Below are positions 36,201 through 43,026 of a DNA stretch of 64,000 nt, piece after piece (position 1 is the first letter of the stretch; every line of letters begins with the position of its first letter). The notes beneath the pieces are model-generated. The model saw nothing but the letters and a program-made list of their open reading frames with translations, did no database searches and was not told the origin of the DNA. Location of the stretch: assembly GCF_022436485.1 (NCBI RefSeq), contig NZ_JAKUDO010000001.1, positions 1,054,001 to 1,118,000 on the forward strand, given 5' to 3'. The DNA is from Agrococcus sp. ARC_14. Lineage in GTDB: Bacteria; Actinomycetota; Actinomycetes; Actinomycetales; Microbacteriaceae. The position numbers and the translations under genes were made by a program.

Positions 36201-36826
36201 TGCTGGGCGGCGAGCAGTCCGGCCACATCGCCGGCGTCGGCTTCGACCTCTACCTGCGGATGGTCGGGGAGGCCGTCGCGGTCTTCCGCGGGGAGAAGGA
36301 CGAGGGGCCACGCGAGCTCCGCCTCGAGCTGCCCGTCGACGCGGTGATCCCCGAGGACTACGTCGACTCCGAGCGCCTGCGCCTGGAGGCCTACCAGAAG
36401 CTCTCGGCCGCGGCCTCGGCGCGCGACGACGGCGCGATCGACCACGTGCTCGACGAGCTGCGCGACCGCTACGGCGAGCCGCCGTCGCAGGTCGCCGCGC
36501 TCATCGCGATCGCCCGGCTGCGCCGCAAGGCGCAGGCTGCGCGGCTCTCGGAGGTCATCACCGTCGGCCCGAACCTGCGGGTCGGCCCCGCCGAGCTCGC
36601 CGACTCGGTGCAGCTGCGGCTGCGTCGCATGTACCCGGATGCCAAGCTCAACGCGACCGCCAAGACGATCGTCGTGCCGATCCCCACCGCAGGCGGCGGC
36701 AGGCTGGCCGGCACGCAGGCCGATGCGCTGCCCGACGCCGAGCTCATCGAGTGGGTCGACGCCCTGCTGACGGCGATCTTCCCGCCACCGAAGCCGGTGG
36801 CCGAGCCCGAGGAGCAGAGCGCGTGA
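33278..36826 (+). CDS. mfd: Transcription-repair coupling factor
   Basis: The 1182-aa translocase strips stalled RNA polymerase and recruits UvrA. Domains follow the standard order: UvrB-like N-terminal module (to about 400), RNA-polymerase interaction domain around VHETHGVGRFVELTQR (near 490), helicase with Walker A GDVGYGKTEVA (about 644-654), Walker B IIDEEQRFGVEH and motif III SATPIPRTLEMA, the second RecA lobe ending LRGRVGRGRERAYAY, and the C-terminal autoinhibitory domain. The GTG overlaps the lipoprotein stop (GTGA). Confidence 0.97.
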   Translation: MSLQPLLELLQRSALEPVVEASVGGALTGIEAMRAPVVATLASTHERPLLVVTATRREAEAVRDDLRAWLPEAQILDLPAWETLPHERLSPSAETVGQRGATLRAVAERDPSRPTVIIASVRAALQPVADNLLDVAPVELVAGARGVDLTALSRQLVDLAYARVDMVTRRGEFAVRGGIVDVFSPAEDHPVRIELFGDEVDQMRWFHVADQRSDPDPVERIVLPPSRELLLTEAVRTRARQLAPEFPGIRQMLEKIAEGMPVEGMESLAPALLERLVPITHYLPGAGVVVLGPERIRDRVASLNETNQEFLEASWSAATAGGLAPVDLSSGFLSLDELRAAVDAPWWTFSVLAADETVTAVEGQPVPSFTGVADGAVAHLREHAREGWRIVVTAAGHGLVDRAAQVLGEHEVGARVVDALPVELEPGVVHVTQASVEHGFLLPDERIELVSEAEFFGRAVGVDARQPHKLAGRRRSVVDPLQLKAGDYVVHETHGVGRFVELTQRTVSSGGRNPVKTTREYLVIEYSASKRGHPGDRLSVPTDQLDQLNRYVGGEAPQLSKMGGSDWQQSKAKARKAVREIAVELVQLYSKRMASKGRRFGPDSPWQRELEDAFPYAETPDQLTTIDEVKRDMEREVPMDRLLSGDVGYGKTEVAVRAAFKAVQDGTQVAVLVPTTLLVRQHFETFAARFAGFPVQVRALSRFQSDKEVRETIAGITDGTVDVVIGTHRILSENVHFKELGLVIIDEEQRFGVEHKERLKSLKTNVDVLSMSATPIPRTLEMAVTGIREMSTLATPPEARHPVLTFVGAYNEQQVAAAIRRELLREGQIFFVHNRVSSINRVAAQLAELVPEARIGVAHGKMHETALERVIVDFWEKQYDVLVSTTIVETGLDIPNANTLIVDHAERYGLSQLHQLRGRVGRGRERAYAYFLYDGEKPLSETAHDRLETIAVHNELGAGMQVALKDLEIRGAGNLLGGEQSGHIAGVGFDLYLRMVGEAVAVFRGEKDEGPRELRLELPVDAVIPEDYVDSERLRLEAYQKLSAAASARDDGAIDHVLDELRDRYGEPPSQVAALIAIARLRRKAQAARLSEVITVGPNLRVGPAELADSVQLRLRRMYPDAKLNATAKTIVVPIPTAGGGRLAGTQADALPDAELIEWVDALLTAIFPPPKPVAEPEEQSA

Positions 36827-37497
36827 GCGCGCTCGACGATCTCGTCGCCGTGATGGCGCGGCTGCGTGGCCCCGGCGGCTGCCCGTGGGACGCGGAGCAG
36901 ACGCACGTCTCGCTCGCGCCCTATGCGATCGAGGAGGCCCACGAGCTCGCAGAGGCCATCGAGAGCGGCGATGACGCGCACCTGCGCGAGGAGCTCGGCG
37001 ACGTGCTGCTGCAGGTCGTCTTCCACGCCGACATCGCGCGCGCCGATGGCCGCTTCGACCTCGACGACATCGCCGCCACCCTCACTGAGAAGCTGCGCCG
37101 CCGGCATCCGCACGTCTTCGCCGACACCGCGGTCGACGGCGTGGCCGAGGTGGTCGCGAACTGGGATGCCATCAAGCGCGCCGAGAAGCCGGAGCGCGAC
37201 AGCGCGCTCGACGGCATCCCGGTGAGCCTGCCCGCGCTCGCGAGGGCCGAGAAGGTGCTGCGCCGCGCGCAGCGCGCCGGTCTCGAGCCGACGACCGAGA
37301 CGTCGGCGGATGGGTCGGCGCCGGACACCGAGGAGGCCCTCGGCGCCGCGCTGCTCGGCGTGGTCCGCGGCGCGGCAGCTCGCGGGCTCGACGCCGAGCG
37401 GGCGCTCCGCGGCGCGATCCGCCAGCTCGACGGCGAGCTGCGCGCGCGGGAGACGGCGCGGGACGCCGCCCATCATCCCGCCGGGCCGCGCACCTAG
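36823..37497 (+). CDS. mazG: Nucleoside triphosphate pyrophosphohydrolase MazG
   Basis: A 224-aa protein that removes pyrophosphate from (d)NTPs and helps clear damaged nucleotides. The MazG helix block reads GGCPWDAEQTHVSLAPY, EEAHELAEAIESGD and REELGDVLLQVVFHADIA, giving the metal-binding ExxE12-28ExxD set. The second repeat is degenerate, as in mycobacterial MazG. The GTG overlaps the mfd stop, a conserved mfd-mazG coupling. Confidence 0.93.
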   Translation: MSALDDLVAVMARLRGPGGCPWDAEQTHVSLAPYAIEEAHELAEAIESGDDAHLREELGDVLLQVVFHADIARADGRFDLDDIAATLTEKLRRRHPHVFADTAVDGVAEVVANWDAIKRAEKPERDSALDGIPVSLPALARAEKVLRRAQRAGLEPTTETSADGSAPDTEEALGAALLGVVRGAAARGLDAERALRGAIRQLDGELRARETARDAAHHPAGPRT

Positions 37498-37507
37498 GGT
37501 GATGGCT

Positions 37508-38125
37508 ATGGCGACGGAGGCGATGCGGGCGAGCGCGCTGGCGCGCCGCCAGCGCGCGCTCGCGGCCTCGCTCGTCGTCTCGGCCGCCACCACCGTCGTC
37601 ACCGGCCTCGCGCACTCGCTCGGCGGGGGAGCAGCGCCCGACCCGCTGCTGCTCGCGACCGCGTTCGTCGTCACGCTGCTCGTGCTGGCACCGGTGCTGG
37701 GCACTCGCGGCTCGTTCGCCCGTCAGGCCGTCGCCGTCACCGCCGCGCAGCTGGTGCAGCACGGCCTGTACTCGCTGCCGCAGGCCGCGGGCTCCGCAGC
37801 GCACGGCGCCCACGCGCACGGCTCCCACGCGCACGACGCTGCCGTCGCCCTCCAGCCAGTCGCCCTCCACGAGCACGCGGGCATGCCGCTCGCGCACGTC
37901 GTCGCCGGTGCCGTCACGCTCGCGCTGCTGCGGCTCGTGCCGCGCGCCGTCGAGGCCTGTCTCGATGCCATGTCGCTGCGACGCGTCGTCGCCGTGCTCG
38001 TCTGGACCGCCGCACCTGCGCGCCGCCGCGCATCCGTCACCGCCGTCCGTCCCGCATTCCGCCGCGCGCTCGATGTGCTCCGCTGCGCGCACGGCACCCG
38101 CGGCCCGCCGCTCCTGGTCGTCTGA
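37508..38125 (+). CDS. His-rich membrane protein, probably metal-related
   Basis: A 205-aa protein with four to five hydrophobic segments and, between two of them (residues about 98-128), a histidine-rich loop reading HGAHAHGSHAHD and then ALHEHAGMPLAH. TAGGGT at 37495-37500, which overlaps the mazG stop, lies 7 nt before ATG 37508, the leaderless pattern; ATG 37502 is also possible. The following genes encode a YcnI copper protein and a PepSY membrane protein, so a role in copper binding or transfer across the membrane is likely. No sure family assignment. Confidence 0.7.
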   Translation: MATEAMRASALARRQRALAASLVVSAATTVVTGLAHSLGGGAAPDPLLLATAFVVTLLVLAPVLGTRGSFARQAVAVTAAQLVQHGLYSLPQAAGSAAHGAHAHGSHAHDAAVALQPVALHEHAGMPLAHVVAGAVTLALLRLVPRAVEACLDAMSLRRVVAVLVWTAAPARRRASVTAVRPAFRRALDVLRCAHGTRGPPLLVV

Positions 38126-38132
38126 CCCCATC

Positions 38133-38151
38133 CGGATGCCTTCGGCATCCG
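38133..38151 (+). terminator. Hairpin after the His-rich membrane protein
   Basis: CGGATGCC-TTC-GGCATCCG is a perfect 8-bp stem with a 3-nt loop, 8 nt after the stop codon. It separates this gene from ycnI, whose own promoter should lie in the next 85 nt. Confidence 0.7.
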
Positions 38152-38235
38152 AACTACTCTGGCGACCGCTCATGCGGCCAGCCCTTCACACGACTGCGCG
38201 GCCCACGCGCCGCGCACCAGCAGCAGGAGCTTGCA

Positions 38236-38994
38236 ATGCACACGTCCACCACACCCACACGATCCACTCCCACGCGCACCCGCACTCGCGTCGTCGCCGG
38301 CATCGCAGCCGGCATCGGCGCAGCCGCACTCGTGCTCGTCGCGCCCGTCGCCGCGAACGCGCACGTGCACGTCACGCCCACCTCGACTGAGGCTGGGGCC
38401 GACTCGGAGCTCGCGTTCTCGTTCAGCCACGGCTGCGACGGCTCGCCGACGACTGCCGTCGAGGTGACGATCCCCGAGGAGGTCACCTCCGTCGCCCTGA
38501 TCGCCAATCCCGGCTGGGATGTCGCCTCGGCGCTGCAGGATGGCGCCCGCACCGTGGTCTTCACCGCGGACGAGCCGATGCCCGACGGCGTGCGCGAGAC
38601 GCTCGAGGTCGAGGTGACCCTGCCGGAGGGCGCGGCCGACGGCACCGTGCTCGCGTTCCCGGCGCTGCAGGTCTGCGAGACGGGCGAGACGCTGTGGGGC
38701 GACGCCGATCCCGAGGCGGAGCTGCCGGCACCGGTGATCACGATCGGCGAGACGGCGGATGCGCACGGGGAGGCCGGGCACGGCGAGGCCGCGGCCGAGG
38801 CTGGGACCGAGGGCGACCACGCCGCAGAGGGCCACGCGGAGGGTGCTGCCGCTGACGATGCGACCGCGTCGGCACCGGCGGAGGATGCCGGCATGAGCGC
38901 CGCAGTGCCGCTCTCGATCGCCGCCGTCGTGCTGGCGGCACTTGCCGCTGTGCTCGCCGTGGTGTCGCTGCGCCGGCAGGCGCACGGGCGATGA
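38236..38994 (+). CDS. ycnI: YcnI family copper-binding membrane protein (DUF1775)
   Basis: A 252-aa exported protein. The signal peptide ends at ANA and leaves HVHVTPTSTEAG as the new N terminus. YcnI proteins hold one Cu(II) by this terminal histidine together with a glutamate and a tryptophan; candidate partners are the glutamates of ELAFSF and the Trp of NPGWDVASAL. Two cysteines (HGCDG and QVCETG) may pair. A His/Glu/Ala-rich linker (about 172-215, with four HGE/HAE units) precedes a C-terminal membrane anchor. GGAG precedes the ATG. The next gene overlaps its stop. Confidence 0.9.
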   Translation: MHTSTTPTRSTPTRTRTRVVAGIAAGIGAAALVLVAPVAANAHVHVTPTSTEAGADSELAFSFSHGCDGSPTTAVEVTIPEEVTSVALIANPGWDVASALQDGARTVVFTADEPMPDGVRETLEVEVTLPEGAADGTVLAFPALQVCETGETLWGDADPEAELPAPVITIGETADAHGEAGHGEAAAEAGTEGDHAAEGHAEGAAADDATASAPAEDAGMSAAVPLSIAAVVLAALAAVLAVVSLRRQAHGR

Positions 38995-40421
38995 CCGCGA
39001 CCGGCTCCCGATCCGCAGAGGCGCCGCCAGAGCGGCCTCCGGCCGATCGGCCGGGAGGCGAGCCTGCGCCCGGTCGATCCGGGCCGTGGCTCACGCCGCT
39101 GCTGCGCCGGCTGCACTGGCTCGCCGGCGTGCTGGTCGGGCCGTTCATCCTGGTCGCCGCGCTCTCCGGCGCGGCCTATGCGCTGGCGCCTTCCGCCGAG
39201 CAGGTGCTCTACAGCGAGGCGCTCACGGCGCCGACCGAGGGCGAGCCGCTGCCGCTCGCCGAGCAGGTGCGGCTCGCGCAGCAGGAGGCGGGGGATGCCT
39301 CGCTGTCGGCGCTGCGCCCGGCACCGGAGGCCGGCGCCACGACCCGGGTGCTGTTCGCCGAAGACGGGCTGGTCGACAGCGAGAGCCGCGCGATCTTCGT
39401 CGATCCGGTGAGCGGTGCGATCCGCGGCGACATGACGGTCTACGGCACCAGCGGATCGCTGCCGCTGCGCACGGCCATCGACCACTTCCATCGCGGTCTG
39501 GGGCTCGGCGACGTCGGCCGGCTCTACTCCGAGCTCGCGGCGAGCTGGCTCGGCATCGTGGTGCTCGCGGGTGTCGGCCTCTGGATCGGCAGGTGGCGCA
39601 CCGGCCGTCGCAGGCGTGACCTCGTGCGGCCGGACCTCGGCGCGACCGGGGTCCGCCGGCTGCACACGTGGCACGCCTCGCTGGGCATCTGGCTCGCGCT
39701 CGGCGCGCTCTTCCTCTCGATGACGGGCATCACCTGGTCGCAGCTCGCCGGTGCCAACGTCACCGAGCTGCGATCCGCGCTGGGCTGGTCGACGCCGACG
39801 GTGTCGACCGCGCTCGCGGGCGCCGAGGGCGACGCGGATCCGCACTCGGACCACGGGGCCGCGACCGCCGCCGCCGAGGTCGATCCGGCGCGATTCGACG
39901 AGGTGCTCGCGGTTGCCCGCACCGAGAACGTGAACGTCGGGCTCGTCGAGATCCGGCCGCCAGCCGACGCGCAGTCTGCGTGGGTTGTGCAGGAGATCCA
40001 GCGGTCGTTCCCGACGGAGGTCGACACCGTCTCGGTCGACGGTGCGACGCTCGAGGTGGTCGACCGCGTCGACTTCGCCGACTTCGGGCTGATCTCGAAG
40101 CTCGCGCGCTGGGGCATCGACCTGCACATGGGATCGATGTTCGGGCTGCCGAACCAGCTGGTGCTCGCGGCGCTGGCGCTCGGCATCGCCACGATGGTCG
40201 CGCTGGGCATGCGGATGTGGTGGCGCCGGGGCCCGTACGGCAGGCCGGGCGCTCCGCCGAAGGCAGGCGCGCTCGCCCGCGCGCCGTGGTGGGGGATCGT
40301 GGCGGTCGTGGCGGTCGGTGCCGCCGTCGGACTGCTGCTGCCGCTCGTCGGGTGGGGCCTGCTCGGCTTCGTCGTCATCGACAGAGTGCTGGTCGCGGCG
40401 CGCACCCGCAGCCGCGTGTGA
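38991..40421 (+). CDS. PepSY-associated transmembrane protein
   Basis: A 476-aa membrane protein of the PepSY_TM family. A proline-rich N terminus is followed by the first helix (RRLHWLAGVLVGPFILVAAL), an extracytoplasmic PepSY-like part, the helix pair around ASWLGIVVLAGVGLWIGRWR and RRLHTWHASLGIWLALGALF, a second PepSY-like part, and C-terminal helices. Conserved histidines in LHW, DHFHRGL and LHTWH suggest metal or haem ligands. The ATG overlaps the ycnI stop. In other actinobacteria ycnI-PepSY pairs belong to copper homeostasis. The ORF is complete. Confidence 0.87.
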   Translation: MTATGSRSAEAPPERPPADRPGGEPAPGRSGPWLTPLLRRLHWLAGVLVGPFILVAALSGAAYALAPSAEQVLYSEALTAPTEGEPLPLAEQVRLAQQEAGDASLSALRPAPEAGATTRVLFAEDGLVDSESRAIFVDPVSGAIRGDMTVYGTSGSLPLRTAIDHFHRGLGLGDVGRLYSELAASWLGIVVLAGVGLWIGRWRTGRRRRDLVRPDLGATGVRRLHTWHASLGIWLALGALFLSMTGITWSQLAGANVTELRSALGWSTPTVSTALAGAEGDADPHSDHGAATAAAEVDPARFDEVLAVARTENVNVGLVEIRPPADAQSAWVVQEIQRSFPTEVDTVSVDGATLEVVDRVDFADFGLISKLARWGIDLHMGSMFGLPNQLVLAALALGIATMVALGMRMWWRRGPYGRPGAPPKAGALARAPWWGIVAVVAVGAAVGLLLPLVGWGLLGFVVIDRVLVAARTRSRV

Positions 40422-40495
40422 GCGGCCGGGTCGCGGCTGCCGTGCCCTCGGCGCCATGAGCAGCCGCGGCAGCTGCGGCAGCTGCCGCAGCTGCC

Positions 40496-40586
40496 GCACA
40501 ACGCAAGCCCGTCAGGCACGACTGGCACCCGCGCGGACTCCCGCCGCCTGCGGGCACTGGCTCGTCTGCGCGGGCTTGCGTTGTGC
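40496..40586. terminator. Perfect 16-bp inverted repeat between convergent genes
   Basis: GCACAACGCAAGCCCG (40496-40511) is the exact complement of CGGGCTTGCGTTGTGC (40571-40586), with 59 nt between. Just before it, 40469-40497 is a run of overlapping CAGCTG-centred palindromes (GCGGCAGCTGCCGC type). The unit lies between the PepSY gene and the convergent oxidoreductase and probably terminates both. Confidence 0.65.
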
Positions 40587-40603
40587 TCGGTGCCGGGTGG
40601 CGC

Positions 40604-41551
40604 CTACGGCCGCACGACCACGTTGCCGACCTTGTGGCCCGAGTCGACGATCTCGTAGGCGCGCGCGATCTCGTCGAGCGACATCGACTCCTGGATCACC
40701 GGGTCGAGCTCGCCGCGCTCGAGCAGTGGCATCAGCCGCTCCACGAGGGCAGCGCCGCCGGGCGCGGTGCCCGCCGTGACCGGGCCTCGCGCGCTGAGCA
40801 TCTGCCGCAGGTCGGCGGCCGCCAGCACGGCGGTGCCGCCCTCGCGCACGAGCGCCCTGGCGGTCTGCGGCGTCAAGGTGCCAGCCGCATCGAGGATGAC
40901 GTCGAATCGACGACCGAGCGCTGCGGGATCGCTGTTCGTGTAGTCGACGATCTCGTCGGCCCCGAGCCGCCGCACGAGCTCGGCGTTGCGGCCGCTCGTG
41001 ACTCCCGTCACGGTCGCACCGGCGAGGGCCGCGAGCTGCACCGCGCTGGTGCCGACCGCGCCCGAGGCGCCGACGACGAGCACGTCCTGTCCCGCGCGCA
41101 GCCGCGCGACGTCGTGCAGGAAATGCGCTGCCGTCGTGCCGCCGAAGATCGCAGCGGCGGCCGCGTCGGGCGAGACTCCCGCGGGCTTGTGCACCAGCCG
41201 CGAGGCCTCGATCGCAAGCAGCTCGGCGTGGGCGCCCATCCGCGCACCGGCCATGCCGGCGACCTCGTCGCCGATGGCGAAGCCCGTCACATCGGCACCG
41301 AGCGCCTCCACGGTGCCGGAGGCGACCATGCCGAGCACGCGGTTGCGCGGCCCGCGCAGCCCGAGCGCGAGCCTGCCGGGCACGCCCATGCCTGCCGGGA
41401 ATCGGGCGGCTCGGATGCGCGCGTCGCCTGCGGTGACCGCGGCGGAGACGACACGCACGAGCACCTGCCCGGCGCGCGGCTCCGGTGCGGGAAGGTCGCT
41501 GATCCGAGCGACGCTTGGGGGGCCATACTGCTCGACGACGACGGCACGCAT
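40604..41551 (-). CDS. NADP-dependent quinone oxidoreductase (zinc-less MDR)
   Basis: A 315-aa medium-chain reductase starting MRAVVVEQYGPPSVARISDL. The cofactor motif is VLVVGASGAVGTSAVQLAAL and the family block AAAAIFGGTTAAHFLHDVA is present; the zinc-binding GHE and cysteines are replaced (LGMVASGTVEALG). Such QOR-like enzymes reduce quinones or enones and often defend against electrophiles. It is divergent from a TetR gene and shares two CTTAC-N4-GTAAG sites with it, so it is very probably the target of that repressor. Confidence 0.9.
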   Translation of the reverse strand: MRAVVVEQYGPPSVARISDLPAPEPRAGQVLVRVVSAAVTAGDARIRAARFPAGMGVPGRLALGLRGPRNRVLGMVASGTVEALGADVTGFAIGDEVAGMAGARMGAHAELLAIEASRLVHKPAGVSPDAAAAAIFGGTTAAHFLHDVARLRAGQDVLVVGASGAVGTSAVQLAALAGATVTGVTSGRNAELVRRLGADEIVDYTNSDPAALGRRFDVILDAAGTLTPQTARALVREGGTAVLAAADLRQMLSARGPVTAGTAPGGAALVERLMPLLERGELDPVIQESMSLDEIARAYEIVDSGHKVGNVVVRP

Positions 41552-41559
41552 GGAAACTC

Positions 41560-41573
41560 CTTACGGGTGTAAG
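41560..41573. promoter_or_regulatory. TetR operator 1 (CTTAC-N4-GTAAG)
   Basis: CTTACGGGTGTAAG has perfect 5-bp arms and lies 9-22 nt upstream of the oxidoreductase ATG. Bound repressor would block its transcription start or ribosome access. Same arms as operator 2, 36 bp away. Confidence 0.75.
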
Positions 41574-41595
41574 ACTGGGGCATCGAGAGCGTACC

Positions 41596-41609
41596 CTTAC
41601 ACTCGTAAG
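41596..41609. promoter_or_regulatory. TetR operator 2 (CTTAC-N4-GTAAG)
   Basis: CTTACACTCGTAAG has the same perfect arms as operator 1. On the minus strand the box TACGCT (41588-41593) stands between the two operators as a likely -10 for the oxidoreductase. The tetR start lies 38 nt (ATG 41647) or 14 nt (ATG 41623) downstream, so autoregulation is expected. Confidence 0.75.
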
Positions 41610-41646
41610 TCCCACAAGGGTCATGGCGAGGTCGGAGGAGGCGAGG

Positions 41647-42315
41647 ATGCCGAAGGCGGCAGTCAAGCAGTCGCTCAGCGCAGACCGCATCGTGGTCGCC
41701 GCAGCCGCCGTCGCGGATCGTGACGGTCTGGTCGGCGTCAGCATGCGCAGCGTCGGGCGCGAGCTCGGCGTCGAGGCCATGTCGCTCTACCACCACGTCG
41801 CGGGCAAGGAGGCGCTGCTCGACCTCCTCGCCGACTGGTTGATGGCGCAGATCGAGGCCCCGACCGCCGACGGCGACTGGCGCGCCGGTCTGCACGCCAG
41901 GGCGCACTCCTCCCGCGCGGCCCTTGGCGCGCATCCGTGGGGCCTCTCGCTGCTCGAGTCGCGCCGCTCGCCAGGCCTCGCCCTGCTCAGGGGTCACGAG
42001 GCGGTGCAGGCCGCGCTGCGGGCCGGCGGCTTCTCGGTGCGGCTGGCCGCGCACGCCTTCTCGGTGCTCGACGCCTACGTCTCCGGCTTCGTGGGCGCCG
42101 AGCAGCAGCTCCCGTTCGAGCCGGGCGGTGCCGACGAGATGATCGAGGAGATGCAGCTGCCCGCCGAGCAGTTCCCGGCCCTCGCCGAGCTCGTGGCCGA
42201 GCTCGTGACCGGCAAGGACTACCGCTACGCCGACGAGTTCGAGTGGGGACTCGAGCTCGTGCTCGACGGCTTCGCCACCAAGCTCGCCGAGGAGCGCGCC
42301 GCCGACTCCCGGTAG
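41647..42315 (+). CDS. TetR family transcriptional regulator
   Basis: A 222-aa repressor with N-terminal helix-turn-helix (ADRIVVAAAAVADRDGLVGV, then MRSVGRELGVEAMSLYHHV) and a TetR_C-like ligand domain containing LHARAHSSRAALGAHPWG. The AMSLYHHVAGKEALL form is typical of the TetR/Tet-class branch. ATG 41647 has GGAGG placed 8 nt upstream; ATG 41623 (MARSEEAR) is possible. It is divergent from the quinone oxidoreductase. Its 3' end overlaps the convergent Pr6Pr gene by 91 bp. Confidence 0.9.
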   Translation: MPKAAVKQSLSADRIVVAAAAVADRDGLVGVSMRSVGRELGVEAMSLYHHVAGKEALLDLLADWLMAQIEAPTADGDWRAGLHARAHSSRAALGAHPWGLSLLESRRSPGLALLRGHEAVQAALRAGGFSVRLAAHAFSVLDAYVSGFVGAEQQLPFEPGGADEMIEEMQLPAEQFPALAELVAELVTGKDYRYADEFEWGLELVLDGFATKLAEERAADSR

Positions 42316-42950
42316 CGCAGCCTGCCGATCCCGGCCACCAGGAGGATGCCGACCAGGAAGGCGAGCAGCACCTGTCCCGTCGGCCACGCCAGGCCAGCCC
42401 ATCCGCCGTGCTCGCCCGGGTCGAGGAACGGGTACGGGTACCAGCCGTCGACGAGGGCGCCCCGCAGCCACGAGCAGACCAGGTAGGCGATCGGGTAGAG
42501 CATCCACCAGATGCCGCGCCCGAAGCGGATCCGGCCGGCTGTCGGCACCAGCAGCCAGTCGAGCCCGACCAGCCACGGGATGATCCGATGCTGCGCCGCA
42601 TTCGTGAACTCGATCGACCACGACCACACCTCGTCGGGCTGAGCCAGCAGCACCGCGTAGACGAGCCCGGTCAGCACGATGTAGGCCGTCGCCGCGCCGC
42701 GCAGGTGATCGAACCACCCGGGCCTGCGCGCCTGCGGCACCAGCAGCATCCAGAGCATCACGACGATCACGAGTAGGTTCGCCTGCACCGTGAAGTACGC
42801 GAAGTGCTCGCTCGCCCGCTCGCCCGAGGCGAGCATGTTCTTGATGTTCCAGGCCTCGGCGAGCACGGCCATCAGCACGATCGCGATGCGCCAGGAGACC
42901 ACGGGCACCGCGCGGTCGTGGAAGGGCCACCGTCGTCGCACGATCCTCAT
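42225..42950 (-). CDS. Pr6Pr family membrane protein
   Basis: A 241-aa integral membrane protein with six predicted helices (FAR-17a/androgen-induced-like Pr6Pr layout). Markers are HFAYFTVQANLLVIVVMLWM near the second helix, IIPWLVGLDWLL and the strongly conserved YPYPFLDPGEHGG near the fifth. The last 25 residues, rich in Ser, are encoded antisense to the end of the tetR gene, a 91-bp convergent overlap. Function of the family in bacteria is not established; eukaryotic relatives hydrolyse lipid esters. Confidence 0.85.
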   Translation of the reverse strand: MRIVRRRWPFHDRAVPVVSWRIAIVLMAVLAEAWNIKNMLASGERASEHFAYFTVQANLLVIVVMLWMLLVPQARRPGWFDHLRGAATAYIVLTGLVYAVLLAQPDEVWSWSIEFTNAAQHRIIPWLVGLDWLLVPTAGRIRFGRGIWWMLYPIAYLVCSWLRGALVDGWYPYPFLDPGEHGGWAGLAWPTGQVLLAFLVGILLVAGIGRLRYRESAARSSASLVAKPSSTSSSPHSNSSA

Positions 42951-43026
42951 GGTGCCAGGCGGATGCCGGATGCGTGCGGATGCGGGGTCGGCAGATCACG
43001 CGCGTCTCGTGCGCGAGAATGGTGCC

